Shown one piece after another: positions 25,600-33,490 of a stretch of DNA of 42,452 bases. The notes beneath the pieces are model-generated. The model was given only the letters and a program-made list of their open reading frames with translations, did not search any database and was not told where the DNA came from. The position numbers and the translations under genes are program-made. The DNA is from Parabacteroides sp. PF5-9. Lineage in GTDB: Bacteria; Bacteroidota; Bacteroidia; Bacteroidales; Tannerellaceae. The stretch lies in NCBI RefSeq assembly GCF_029893105.1, contig NZ_JARXWG010000032.1, positions 1 to 42,452 of the forward strand. Direction: 5' to 3'. Within the stretch, counting starts at the first letter, position 1. The number at the start of each line of letters is the position of its first letter.

Positions 25600-26010
25600 T
25601 CAACGCAAATTTTTGATCATCATTAATACATTCTTTCCCTCTTCGCGCGTATATTTTACTTCCGTCATGATCTCTTTTATTAGATAAATTCCTAATCCTC
25701 CGATTGGTCGTTCTTCCGCTGAAGAAGTCGTATCCGGTGCTTCTTTTTCTGTTGGGTCAAATGGAAACCCTTCGTCTATAATCGTAATGAATAAACAGTT
25801 TGATTCTTTCTTTAGGCACACCTGAATCTCTTTATTTTTCTCATTCCGATAACCATATTGAATGATATTGGTCACTGCCTCTTCCAAGGCTAATTTTAAT
25901 CGCATACACAATTTTTCATCCAAACCGAACTCTTCAGCTGTCAGATGAACGAAGTCTCCCAGTTTAATCAACTGACTGAGTTCATTCGTTAAGTGTATTT
26001 CCCTTATCAT
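25600..26010 (-). CDS. Anti-sigma-factor-type serine kinase (RsbW/SpoIIAB-like)
   Basis: The 136-residue protein is a HATPase_c kinase of the GHKL type with N-box LKLALEEAVTNIIQYGY (catalytic Glu43/Glu44, Asn48), G1 ITIIDEGFPFDP and G2 GGLGIYLIKEIMTEVKY. RsbW-type kinases phosphorylate a STAS antagonist and bind a target, usually a sigma factor. It lies 15 bp after the STAS gene and one base before the kinase-like gene. No sigma factor is encoded nearby, so the partner controlled by it is unknown. Confidence 0.9.
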   Translation of the reverse strand: MIREIHLTNELSQLIKLGDFVHLTAEEFGLDEKLCMRLKLALEEAVTNIIQYGYRNEKNKEIQVCLKKESNCLFITIIDEGFPFDPTEKEAPDTTSSAEERPIGGLGIYLIKEIMTEVKYTREEGKNVLMMIKNLR

Positions 26011-26025
26011 GTTAAATGATCCTAA

Positions 26026-26328
26026 TCACTCAATAGTAAGTATTGAAGAAAAACCGGTAATATTAAAAATATCCATGATCTCTTCCTTTATATTCTTCAA
26101 TAGGAGCGAACCGCCTTTGGCCGTCATTCCTTTCTGCAAGGTTAGTAACAAGCGCAACCCCGCACTGCTCACGTACGTCAATTCTGCTCCGTCTAAAACC
26201 ACCGCAGCCACCTCGCTTTGCAACACTTGTTGTATCTCTTTTTCGAAATCGACGGCTGTCAATGTATCTAACTGCCCTACCAACCGAATGAGCGTTTCAC
26301 TCCCTTCCTGCTCTATTGTAATTTTCAT
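26026..26328 (-). CDS. STAS-domain anti-sigma factor antagonist (RsbV/SpoIIAA-like)
   Basis: The 100-residue protein is a single STAS domain: strand MKITIEQEGSETLIRLVGQL, then VVLDGAELTYVSSAGLRLLL, in which Ser55 (before Ala-Gly-Leu) is at the usual phosphorylation site. It should be phosphorylated by the RsbW-like kinase and dephosphorylated by the SpoIIE-domain regulator. It is the first gene of the operon; a candidate promoter (TACATTTG) lies 30 bp upstream. Confidence 0.92.
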   Translation of the reverse strand: MKITIEQEGSETLIRLVGQLDTLTAVDFEKEIQQVLQSEVAAVVLDGAELTYVSSAGLRLLLTLQKGMTAKGGSLLLKNIKEEIMDIFNITGFSSILTIE

Positions 26329-26357
26329 AATTATTTTATTTACAACTCTTAATCAAG

Positions 26358-26365
26358 CAAATGTA
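26358..26365 (-). promoter_or_regulatory. Candidate -7 box of the partner-switching operon
   Basis: CAAATGTA on the plus strand reads TACATTTG on the minus strand, matching TAnnTTTG, 30 bp before the STAS ATG. A TTTTG at 26394-26390 is about 24 bp further upstream, slightly longer than the usual spacer. Confidence 0.5.
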
Positions 26366-26640
26366 ATGATTTCACCAATCATTATATCACAAAATCATTG
26401 AAAAAATAAACGAGTCGTATTTTCTTTTGCATTTTTCATCGAACTAAAACCTTGCTACAGATTCTTTTCGTACCATATCAATGAAATTCGACCTGACTTC
26501 AAATAAACAAAAGCGGCTGTATACAACATTCGCTTCAATAACCCGATTTGCGACAAGCCTACATCCTTTTTTCTACACTATCCCATAGAAATTACAGACC
26601 TATCCTGTCCATTTTTTTGCAACACCTACCTCCGTTTTTT

Positions 26641-26724
26641 GTTAGAGGTACGTCTAAATGAATTTAGAGGTACGTGTAAATCGATTTAGAGGTACCTCTA
26701 AAACATTTTAGACGTACCTCTAAC
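26641..26724. repeat. Palindromic array C: four 22-bp-period units, different sequence from A and B
   Basis: Unit cores start at 26643, 26665, 26687 and 26709. The consensus is a 14-bp palindrome TAGAGGTACCTCTA followed by an 8-bp palindrome-like spacer (AATGAATT, AATCGATT, AAACATTT), so axes again recur every 11 bp. The centre is AATCGATT between units 2 and 3. Arms of 42 bp match at 36 positions. Unit 1 (TAGAGGTACGTCTA) and unit 4 (TAGACGTACCTCTA) are exact reverse complements, although each deviates from the unit palindrome. Confidence 0.92.
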
Positions 26725-26833
26725 AGAAAAGTGTTTGAAATGATACTAAAAAACCGTGGGGTCGTGATAAAAGATGTTGATTATCGTCAATTATATGTTA
26801 GTTTTCGACTAACAGCAATCTTGTTATTCTATC

Positions 26834-26841
26834 TATTTTTG
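26834..26841 (+). promoter_or_regulatory. Candidate -7 box of the efflux operon
   Basis: TATTTTTG matches TAnnTTTG exactly, 73 bp before the ATG at 26915. No good -33 box at normal spacing. Confidence 0.45.
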
Positions 26842-26914
26842 TAACTTAGAAGAGTTGTATTTGAGGTAAACAATTTTAACAAACAGGTTGTTACCCAATA
26901 AATAGGTTTTCTGA

Positions 26915-28291
26915 ATGAAAAACAAAAAACACATGAGATATCTTATTCTATTGTTGATAAGTCTGGTTTCCGCAGTCTACACAACCGCCCAACAAACATT
27001 CACGTTGGAGGAGTGTCGACTATTAGCTATTAAGAACAACAAAGAGTTGAAAATTGCCGGTGAAAAGGTAAAAATGGCAAATTATGAACGGAAGGCTGCT
27101 ATTACAAAATACTTTCCGGAAATATCGGCAACGGGTGCTTATCTACGGCAAAACGAACACTATTTCAACCTTATTGATTTCAATGCATTGGGATCAGCCG
27201 GAGCACTTATTCCCGAGAACATAAAGGATTTTGCCCGATTTGATATTCAAAACATCTGGTTGGGGAATATCTCGCTGGTACAACCTGTCTTTATGGGTGG
27301 AAAAATTATCTCATACAATCAAATCACTCAATACGCCAAAGAACTGGCTGAATCGATGAACGATCAGCAATTACAGGAGATCATCTACTTAACCGACGAA
27401 ACGTATTGGCAAGTGATCTCACTGGTCAACAAGAAAAAACTGGCAGATGCATACGTCGATCTGCTCCGTAAAATGAATCGCGATGTTGAAGAGATGATCA
27501 CGGAAGGAGTAGCCACCAAAGCTGACGGACTTGCCGTAAAAGTAAAATTGAATGAAGCTGAGATGACCCAAACAAAAGTGGATAACGGTTTAGCTTTATC
27601 ACGTATGCTACTGGCTCAAATATGCGGGTTGCCGCTGGAAGACTATTCAGTCAATTTAGCCGATGAATACATTGAAAATTTACCCGTACAGGCAACGTAT
27701 GCCACAGCAAATATGGAAGAGGCTTTTATGAACAGAAACGAATTGAAAAGCCTTGAACTGGCAGAGAAAATCTATAAAAAGAAAGAACATATCGCTCTGT
27801 CGGAAATGTTACCCAACATCGGATTGACTGCCAACTTTCTTGCTTTTAATACCGATCTGCATCCCAGTGCCAAGAATAATTTTTCCAATTTGCTTTCCGT
27901 CGGAGTCATGGTCAAAGTTCCTTTATCGGCCTGGTGGGAAGGCACATACAAACGTAATTCGGCTAAAGCAGAAACAACAATCAAGAAATTGGAATTTCTG
28001 GAAGCACGTGAAAAAATAGAATTACAGGTGAATCAATCTGTCTATAAAGTGAATGAAGCGAATAAAAAACTTATTGCTTCGTCGCGGAATATGGAAAATG
28101 CGGAAGAGAACCTGCGTCATGCCAATTTGGGATTTGAAGAAGGGGTGATCCCTGCCCTTAATCTGATGGAGGCACAAACAGCCTGGGTTTCGGCGCGTTC
28201 CGATTTAATCGATGCACAAATTGAAGTGAAACTGACGGATGTCTATCTGACAAAGGTGCTTGGGAAATTGGATATTGAGAATAATAAATAA
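26915..28291 (+). CDS. TolC family outer-membrane efflux protein
   Basis: The 458-residue protein has a signal peptide (to about TTAQQ) and two TolC/OEP repeats rich in long helices: FTLEECRLLAIKNNKELKIA at the start of the first, MEEAFMNRNELKSLELAEK at the start of the second, with beta-strand segments (FPEISATGAYLRQ, LPNIGLTANFLAF) between. It would form the trimeric outer-membrane channel of a tripartite efflux system. It is the first gene of an operon that continues with the HlyD-type adaptor 45 bp downstream and two ABC-2 permeases. Confidence 0.93.
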   Translation: MKNKKHMRYLILLLISLVSAVYTTAQQTFTLEECRLLAIKNNKELKIAGEKVKMANYERKAAITKYFPEISATGAYLRQNEHYFNLIDFNALGSAGALIPENIKDFARFDIQNIWLGNISLVQPVFMGGKIISYNQITQYAKELAESMNDQQLQEIIYLTDETYWQVISLVNKKKLADAYVDLLRKMNRDVEEMITEGVATKADGLAVKVKLNEAEMTQTKVDNGLALSRMLLAQICGLPLEDYSVNLADEYIENLPVQATYATANMEEAFMNRNELKSLELAEKIYKKKEHIALSEMLPNIGLTANFLAFNTDLHPSAKNNFSNLLSVGVMVKVPLSAWWEGTYKRNSAKAETTIKKLEFLEAREKIELQVNQSVYKVNEANKKLIASSRNMENAEENLRHANLGFEEGVIPALNLMEAQTAWVSARSDLIDAQIEVKLTDVYLTKVLGKLDIENNK

Positions 28292-28336
28292 AGAATCCTT
28301 TATAGGTACAGTCTAATTATAAACAAAAGAATAACA

Positions 28337-29350
28337 ATGGATAAGAAAAAGAAATTTTCTATCAATAATATGATGTTGGCTTTTATCGCTGTGTTAACCG
28401 TAGTCGGTTTGGTTGCTTTAGCCGGATTTTTCTTATTGACACCTCCTGATGATGTGATTATGGGACAGGCTGAAGCGACAGAGATCAGGATCTCAGGAAA
28501 AGTTCCCGGCCGAATAGAGGCGTACCGGGCAGCTGAGGGGGACAAAGTCAAAGCCGGAGACACGCTGGTTTTTCTTGACACACCGGATGTTTCGGCTAAA
28601 TTATTACAAGCGGAAGCGGTTCGTGCCGCTGCAGAAGCACAAAGTGCAAAAGCCAATAAAGGAGCACGTACACAGGAAATTACCGGCGCATACGAACTTT
28701 GGCAAAAAGCGATTGCCGGACTGGATATTGCCAAAAAGTCATACGACCGCGTACAAAACCTCTATGACAAAGGGGTGATGTCGGCACAAAAACGAGATGA
28801 AGCACTGGCCAATTACAATGCGATGATCGCCACCGAGAAAGCGGCACGTTCACAATATGAAATGGCACAAGAAGGTGCACGCCAGGAAGATAAAGCTGCC
28901 GCCGCAGCATTGGTACAACAGGCCGGAGGAGCCGTTGCTGAAGTGGAATCGTATATCAACGAAAGTATCTTAATCTCCCCCATAGATGGGGAGGTGGTCG
29001 AACGATTTCCACAAGTAGGAGAACTGGTGGGTACCGGTGCACCGATCATGAATATTGTTGATCTGAGCGATATGTGGGTGACTTTTAGCGTGCGGGAAGA
29101 ATTACTGAAAAACATACAGATCGGTTCCGAACTGAACGCTTTCATTCCCGCACTGGGAGATAAAGCGGTCAGGTTGAAAGTGTATTACATGAAAGACATG
29201 GGCACCTATGCGGCTTGGAAAGCCACGAAAACAACAGGGCAGTACGATTCCAAGACTTTTGAGGTTCGAGCTCGTTCACTCGCTCCTATCGAAGGACTAC
29301 GCCCGGGTATGTCGGTGATCATGAAGAAAAAAGGAACAGAAATATTATGA
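28337..29350 (+). CDS. HlyD/EmrA-type membrane fusion protein
   Basis: The 337-residue protein has one N-terminal membrane helix (about 11-33), a split lipoyl domain (AEATEIRISGKVPGRIEAYR ... AEGDKVKAGDTLVFLDTP and then ILISPIDGEVVERFPQVGEL), a long coiled-coil hairpin between them (about 85-195) and a C-terminal beta-barrel (MWVTFSVREELLKNI). It bridges inner-membrane permeases and the TolC channel in the periplasm. Its stop codon overlaps the start of the first permease gene by ATGA, indicating translational coupling. Confidence 0.92.
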   Translation: MDKKKKFSINNMMLAFIAVLTVVGLVALAGFFLLTPPDDVIMGQAEATEIRISGKVPGRIEAYRAAEGDKVKAGDTLVFLDTPDVSAKLLQAEAVRAAAEAQSAKANKGARTQEITGAYELWQKAIAGLDIAKKSYDRVQNLYDKGVMSAQKRDEALANYNAMIATEKAARSQYEMAQEGARQEDKAAAAALVQQAGGAVAEVESYINESILISPIDGEVVERFPQVGELVGTGAPIMNIVDLSDMWVTFSVREELLKNIQIGSELNAFIPALGDKAVRLKVYYMKDMGTYAAWKATKTTGQYDSKTFEVRARSLAPIEGLRPGMSVIMKKKGTEIL

Positions 29351-30525
29351 CTTTCCGTCAAGGATTACATTGTATCTGGAAGATAGCCAAACGGGAGGTA
29401 AACCGAATCATATCCAACCGTATTTATGCGTATGGTTTACTGTTTGCCCCTATCCTCTCTGTTGTATTCTTTATCTCATTGATGCAAGAGGGACTGCCGA
29501 AAGATCTGCCTATTGCTGTTGTGGATATGGACAATACGGCGACTTCGCGCAACCTGATCCGCCAATTAGATGCTTTTGAACAGACTGAAGTGGCTGTAAA
29601 AACCATGTCATTCGCTGAAGCACGGAAAGAGATGCAACAAGGACATGTGTATGGTATCTTTTATATTCCTTTGGATTTTACGGTAGATGCCTCTTCCGGG
29701 AAACAGCCCAAACTCTCTTTCTATACGAATGGGAGTTATCTGATTGCAGGTTCTCTCTTGTTTCGTGATATGAAAACCATATCTGTTTTAGCCGGCGCAT
29801 CAGTCGGTCTTCAAATGGGTACGGCAAAAGGGTATACGGAAAATCAAATTATGGGACAAATTCAACCGATCTCAATAGAGACACATGCGCTGGGTAATCC
29901 CTGGCTTAACTATTCGGTTTATCTAAATAACTCGATTTTACCGGGTATTTTGGAATTAATTATTTTCTTAATGACCGTTTTTTGCATCGGTACGGAAATC
30001 AAACAGTCCACCTCGCGGGAATGGCTACAAATGGGAAACAACTCATTAATCGTAAGCCTGATTGGAAAATTACTCCCTTATACCGTGATTTTTACAACAA
30101 TGGGGTTTCTCTATTGCGCCGTACTCTATGGATACAACGCTTTCCCATTAGAGAGTGGCTGGTCACCTATGTTATGGGCTATATTCCTATTGGTTTTAGC
30201 GTGTCAGGCTGTGGGTGTATTTATGATTGGCGTATTGCCGACTTTACGTCTGGGGCTCAGTTTTGCCAGCCTTTTCGGCATGTTGGCGTTTTCGATTGTC
30301 GGTTTTTCATTCCCTGTACAGGAAATGGATCCGACTTTACAGGGATTAACAAACCTTTTTCCGCTACGGCATTATTTTCTGATCTATATTGATCAGGCGT
30401 TAAACGGGCGTGAACTGGTATATACCTGGGGGCAATATGTTGCACTATTAGCCTTTTTGATTTTACCCGTATTGATCGGGAAAAATCTAAAAAACGCATT
30501 GCTTTATTTTAAATATATTCCCTAA
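29347..30525 (+). CDS. ABC-2 type permease (YhhJ/YbhR-like), first of two
   Basis: The 392-residue protein has the typical layout: an N-terminal membrane helix (about 20-42), a periplasmic domain of about 130 residues (DLPIAVVDMDNTATSRNLIR, KQPKLSFYTNGSYLIAGSLL) and five or six C-terminal helices (ILPGILELIIFLMTVFCIG, LRLGLSFASLFGMLAFSIVG). The motif FPVQEMDPTLQGLTNLFPLR is typical near the end of the family. It pairs with the next gene as a heterodimeric membrane part. No ATP-binding domain is present in this protein. Confidence 0.88.
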   Translation: MTFRQGLHCIWKIAKREVNRIISNRIYAYGLLFAPILSVVFFISLMQEGLPKDLPIAVVDMDNTATSRNLIRQLDAFEQTEVAVKTMSFAEARKEMQQGHVYGIFYIPLDFTVDASSGKQPKLSFYTNGSYLIAGSLLFRDMKTISVLAGASVGLQMGTAKGYTENQIMGQIQPISIETHALGNPWLNYSVYLNNSILPGILELIIFLMTVFCIGTEIKQSTSREWLQMGNNSLIVSLIGKLLPYTVIFTTMGFLYCAVLYGYNAFPLESGWSPMLWAIFLLVLACQAVGVFMIGVLPTLRLGLSFASLFGMLAFSIVGFSFPVQEMDPTLQGLTNLFPLRHYFLIYIDQALNGRELVYTWGQYVALLAFLILPVLIGKNLKNALLYFKYIP

Positions 30526-30538
30526 AATACTTCAACAA

Positions 30539-31798
30539 ATGAGCGATCATAGATTACGATATATCATCAAAGAAGGTATTCTGGACCTGTTTCATATATG
30601 GAAAGAGGAACTGAAGAATGTATTTAAAGACTCAGGAGTCATGATCTTCTTTTTCCTTGTACCACTGGCTTACCCCCTGATCTATGCGTTTATCTATAAT
30701 AACGAGGTTGCCCGTGAGGCTAAATTAGTGATTGTCGATCAAAGCAACACTTTCCTTAGCCGGGAGTTTACACGCAGAGTGAACGCAACGGCAGATGTGC
30801 AAGTCGTAGGCGTCGTCGGAGATATGGAAGAGGGCAAACGGTATATGGATGAAAAAAAGGCCTACGGTCTTTTACTTTTCCCTCCGGAATTCAGTAAAGA
30901 TATGCATGCCGGACGCCAAGCTACAGTTTCGCTTTATACCGACATGAGCGCTCTTTTGTTTTACAAAGCATTCCTTCTGACAGCCATGGAGGTCTCTTTG
31001 GATATGGGCGTAGAATGGACTGCCCGGAATCATCCGGCCTCAACCGAAGAAATGGATCAGATAACAGTAAAGCCTGTTCCTTATGAGGCTGTTACGCTGT
31101 TTAACACACAAAATGGATTTGCCAGCTTTCTTGTTCCGGCCATTTTAATTCTGGTTATTCAGCAAACTTTAATTTTAGGCATAGGTATGTTGGGAGGCAC
31201 TGCACGTGAAAAAAATCGTTTTCGCAGCTTAGTCCCCGTCAATAAACATTATAACGGAACATTACGGATTGTTCTGGGTAAATCGTTGACATATATTGTA
31301 TTGTATGTGGTCGTCTGTTTATGGACGTTGGCGATTGTTCCCCGCTTGTTTTTATTGCCACAAGTCGGATCACCTATTACCATTCTTATTTTCTTATTGC
31401 CCTATCTGTTTGCCTGTATCTTTTTGTCGATCACATTGTCCGGCTTTATGACCTCCCGGGAGTCTCCCATAATTATATTTGTATTTACTTCTGTTATCCT
31501 TTTATTTATTTCCGGTATTTCATGGCCTAAAGAGTCTATTCCGGAAATATGGAAATTAATCGGCTATCTATTCCCTTCCACACCGGGCATACAAGGTTTT
31601 GTGCGTATCAATACCACAGGAGCAACTCTCAATGATGTAATCCACGAATATCAGACTTTATGGCTGCAAACCGGCGTTTATTTCATCACGGCATGTATCA
31701 TTTATCGCTATCAGATTATTCGCACACGTCGACTCATCGTCAAACAACACCAATGGATGAAACGACAATTGAGAAGCACCAGATCTATTGAGTCATAA
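30539..31798 (+). CDS. ABC-2 type permease, second of two
   Basis: The 419-residue protein is laid out like the preceding one: first helix about residues 30-50, periplasmic domain (AKLVIVDQSNTFLSREFTRR, TVSLYTDMSALLFYKAF), then helices from about residue 205 (FASFLVPAILILVIQQTLILG) to 400, with the family motif ISGISWPKESIPEIWKLIGY. It starts 13 bp after the first permease. The C-terminal tail is Arg/Lys-rich and cytoplasmic. The operon ends here at a strong terminator with no ATPase gene. Confidence 0.88.
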   Translation: MSDHRLRYIIKEGILDLFHIWKEELKNVFKDSGVMIFFFLVPLAYPLIYAFIYNNEVAREAKLVIVDQSNTFLSREFTRRVNATADVQVVGVVGDMEEGKRYMDEKKAYGLLLFPPEFSKDMHAGRQATVSLYTDMSALLFYKAFLLTAMEVSLDMGVEWTARNHPASTEEMDQITVKPVPYEAVTLFNTQNGFASFLVPAILILVIQQTLILGIGMLGGTAREKNRFRSLVPVNKHYNGTLRIVLGKSLTYIVLYVVVCLWTLAIVPRLFLLPQVGSPITILIFLLPYLFACIFLSITLSGFMTSRESPIIIFVFTSVILLFISGISWPKESIPEIWKLIGYLFPSTPGIQGFVRINTTGATLNDVIHEYQTLWLQTGVYFITACIIYRYQIIRTRRLIVKQHQWMKRQLRSTRSIES

Positions 31799-31822
31799 AC
31801 TCAAGCCAAAACCGATATAAAA

Positions 31823-31857
31823 AAAAAAGGTGATCCCACGATGGAATCACCTTTTTT
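31823..31857. terminator. Bidirectional terminator between efflux and decarboxylase operons
   Basis: A 12-bp stem, AAAAAAGGTGAT (31823-31834) with ATCACCTTTTTT (31846-31857), has an 11-nt loop and long A and T runs at both ends. It serves operons converging from 31798 (+) and 31877 (-). Confidence 0.88.
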
Positions 31858-31876
31858 GCATGTATAGATAATTGAA

Positions 31877-33037
31877 TTATCCTAAGAATCCTAATAGAAT
31901 ACCGGCAGCAACAGCTGAACCGATTACACCTGCCACATTCGGAGCCATGGCATGCATCAATAGATAATTAGACGGATCGTATTCCAGTCCGACATGTTGT
32001 GAAATACGTGCTGAGTCGGGAACAGCCGATACGCCGGAGTTTCCAATCAACGGATTAATTTTATTTCCTTCTTTCAGGAATAAATTAAAGAATTTCACAA
32101 AGAGAATACCAGCACAGGTGGCTATCACGAATGAAAGAGCCCCTAAGCTGAAGATTTTGATGGAATCCAATGTCAAGAACTGAGTTGCTTGCGTAGATGC
32201 ACCAACCGTTACACCCAACAGGATCGTAATGGTATCAATGATCGGTCCACGAGCAGCTTCCGCCAAACGACGCGTCACGCCACTTTCTTTCAACAGATTC
32301 CCAAAAAACAACATACCCAACAACGGTAAACCCGAAGGAACAATAAAGCAAGTGAGCAATAGACCGACAATCGGGAATATGATCTTTTCGGTGGAAGAGA
32401 CTACACGCGGAGCTTTCATACGAATCAAACGCTCTTTCTTTGTCGTCAACAAACGCATAAACGGAGGCTGTATGATCGGCACTAAAGCCATATAGGAATA
32501 GGCCGACACAGCAATAGCTCCCATCAGGTTAGGGGCTAATTTAGACGACAAGAAAATAGCCGTAGGCCCGTCGGCTCCACCAATAATGCCAATCGCACCC
32601 GCCTGATTCGGCTCAAAGCCCATCTGAAGCGCAATAATATAGGCACCAAAAATACCAAATTGAGCAGCTGCACCAATTAACATCAGTTTGGGGTTAGAGA
32701 TTAATGCCGAAAAATCGGTCATCGCCCCGATCCCTAAGAAGATCAATGGTGGATACCACCCTTGCGCCACCCCCTGGTAGAGGATGTTCAATACAGAACC
32801 TTCTTCATAAACCCCGATTTGCAAACCAGCATCTTTAAACGGAATATTCCCGATTAACATACCAAATCCGATCGGAATCAGAAGCATTGGTTCAAACTCA
32901 TAACGGATCGCCAGATAGATAAAGATCAATCCGATCACAATCATGATCAGATGACCCGGAGTGGCATTGTAAAAGCCTGTATAGGTCAAGAATAATTGCA
33001 AATTCTCACCTAAAAATGAAAATAAACTCTCCTGCAT
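31877..33037 (-). CDS. mmdB: Sodium-pumping methylmalonyl-CoA decarboxylase, beta subunit
   Basis: The 386-residue protein is polytopic and matches the OadB/MmdB/GcdB family. Key motifs are GFGMLIGNIPF, LIFLGIGAMTDFSALISNP and GIIGGADGPTAIFLSSKLAP, the last with the Asp involved in Na+ transport, and VGASTQATQFLTLDS near the end. It decarboxylates carboxybiotin on the partner subunit and couples this to Na+ export across the inner membrane. It is the last gene of the mce-mmd operon, 3 bp after the biotin carrier. Whether the complex acts on methylmalonyl-CoA rather than oxaloacetate is decided by the neighbouring epimerase and carboxyltransferase. Confidence 0.94.
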   Translation of the reverse strand: MQESLFSFLGENLQLFLTYTGFYNATPGHLIMIVIGLIFIYLAIRYEFEPMLLIPIGFGMLIGNIPFKDAGLQIGVYEEGSVLNILYQGVAQGWYPPLIFLGIGAMTDFSALISNPKLMLIGAAAQFGIFGAYIIALQMGFEPNQAGAIGIIGGADGPTAIFLSSKLAPNLMGAIAVSAYSYMALVPIIQPPFMRLLTTKKERLIRMKAPRVVSSTEKIIFPIVGLLLTCFIVPSGLPLLGMLFFGNLLKESGVTRRLAEAARGPIIDTITILLGVTVGASTQATQFLTLDSIKIFSLGALSFVIATCAGILFVKFFNLFLKEGNKINPLIGNSGVSAVPDSARISQHVGLEYDPSNYLLMHAMAPNVAGVIGSAVAAGILLGFLG

Positions 33038-33040
33038 AGC

Positions 33041-33469
33041 TTATCCGATTACAACAAGATCCGCACCTTCTAATACCGAATCTCCTTTGTTCACTTTAAT
33101 TTCTGTAATTTTCCCGTCACGATCGGCAGGGATGCTATTTTCCATTTTCATGGCTTCCAGAACGAGGAGCGTCTGGCCTCTTTTGACCGTATCGCCTACG
33201 CTACAGTTGATCGATAAGATCACGCCTGGTAGCGGGGATTTGACTGCACCTGCAGAAGATGATGCTGGACGGGAAACAACAGGCGCTCCAGTAGATGTTG
33301 TCGGAGCCTGTACCGGTCTTTTTAATGTAACCACTTGCTTTTTGGCAGGTTTCTCCATCTGTACTTTATAAGGGGTACCATTTACTTCAACTTCTGCCAC
33401 ATCTTCTTCTACAGAATTGATATGCACTTTGTATACGGTGCCGTTGATTGTATATTTAAAACTTTTCAT
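33041..33469 (-). CDS. mmdC: Biotin carrier subunit of the decarboxylase
   Basis: The 142-residue protein has an N-terminal beta-rich segment (MKSFKYTINGTVYKVHINSV), a Pro/Ala/Thr/Ser-rich hinge (about 50-72), and a C-terminal biotinyl domain (73-142) with the biotinylation motif LEAMKMENSIPADRDG, in which Lys is modified. It carries the carboxyl group from the carboxyltransferase to the beta subunit. It sits between the OadG-type and beta-subunit genes with 21 bp and 3 bp gaps. Confidence 0.94.
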   Translation of the reverse strand: MKSFKYTINGTVYKVHINSVEEDVAEVEVNGTPYKVQMEKPAKKQVVTLKRPVQAPTTSTGAPVVSRPASSSAGAVKSPLPGVILSINCSVGDTVKRGQTLLVLEAMKMENSIPADRDGKITEIKVNKGDSVLEGADLVVIG

Positions 33470-33490
33470 ATTATCTGTATATTTGAAATT

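Larger units (their letters stand above)
26329..26914. other. Divergent intergenic region with palindromic array C
   Basis: The 586-bp gap holds the STAS operon promoter (minus), the array at 26641-26724, a small hairpin GTTAGT-TTTCG-ACTAAC (26797-26813) and the TolC operon promoter (plus). No convincing coding frame is present. Confidence 0.6.
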
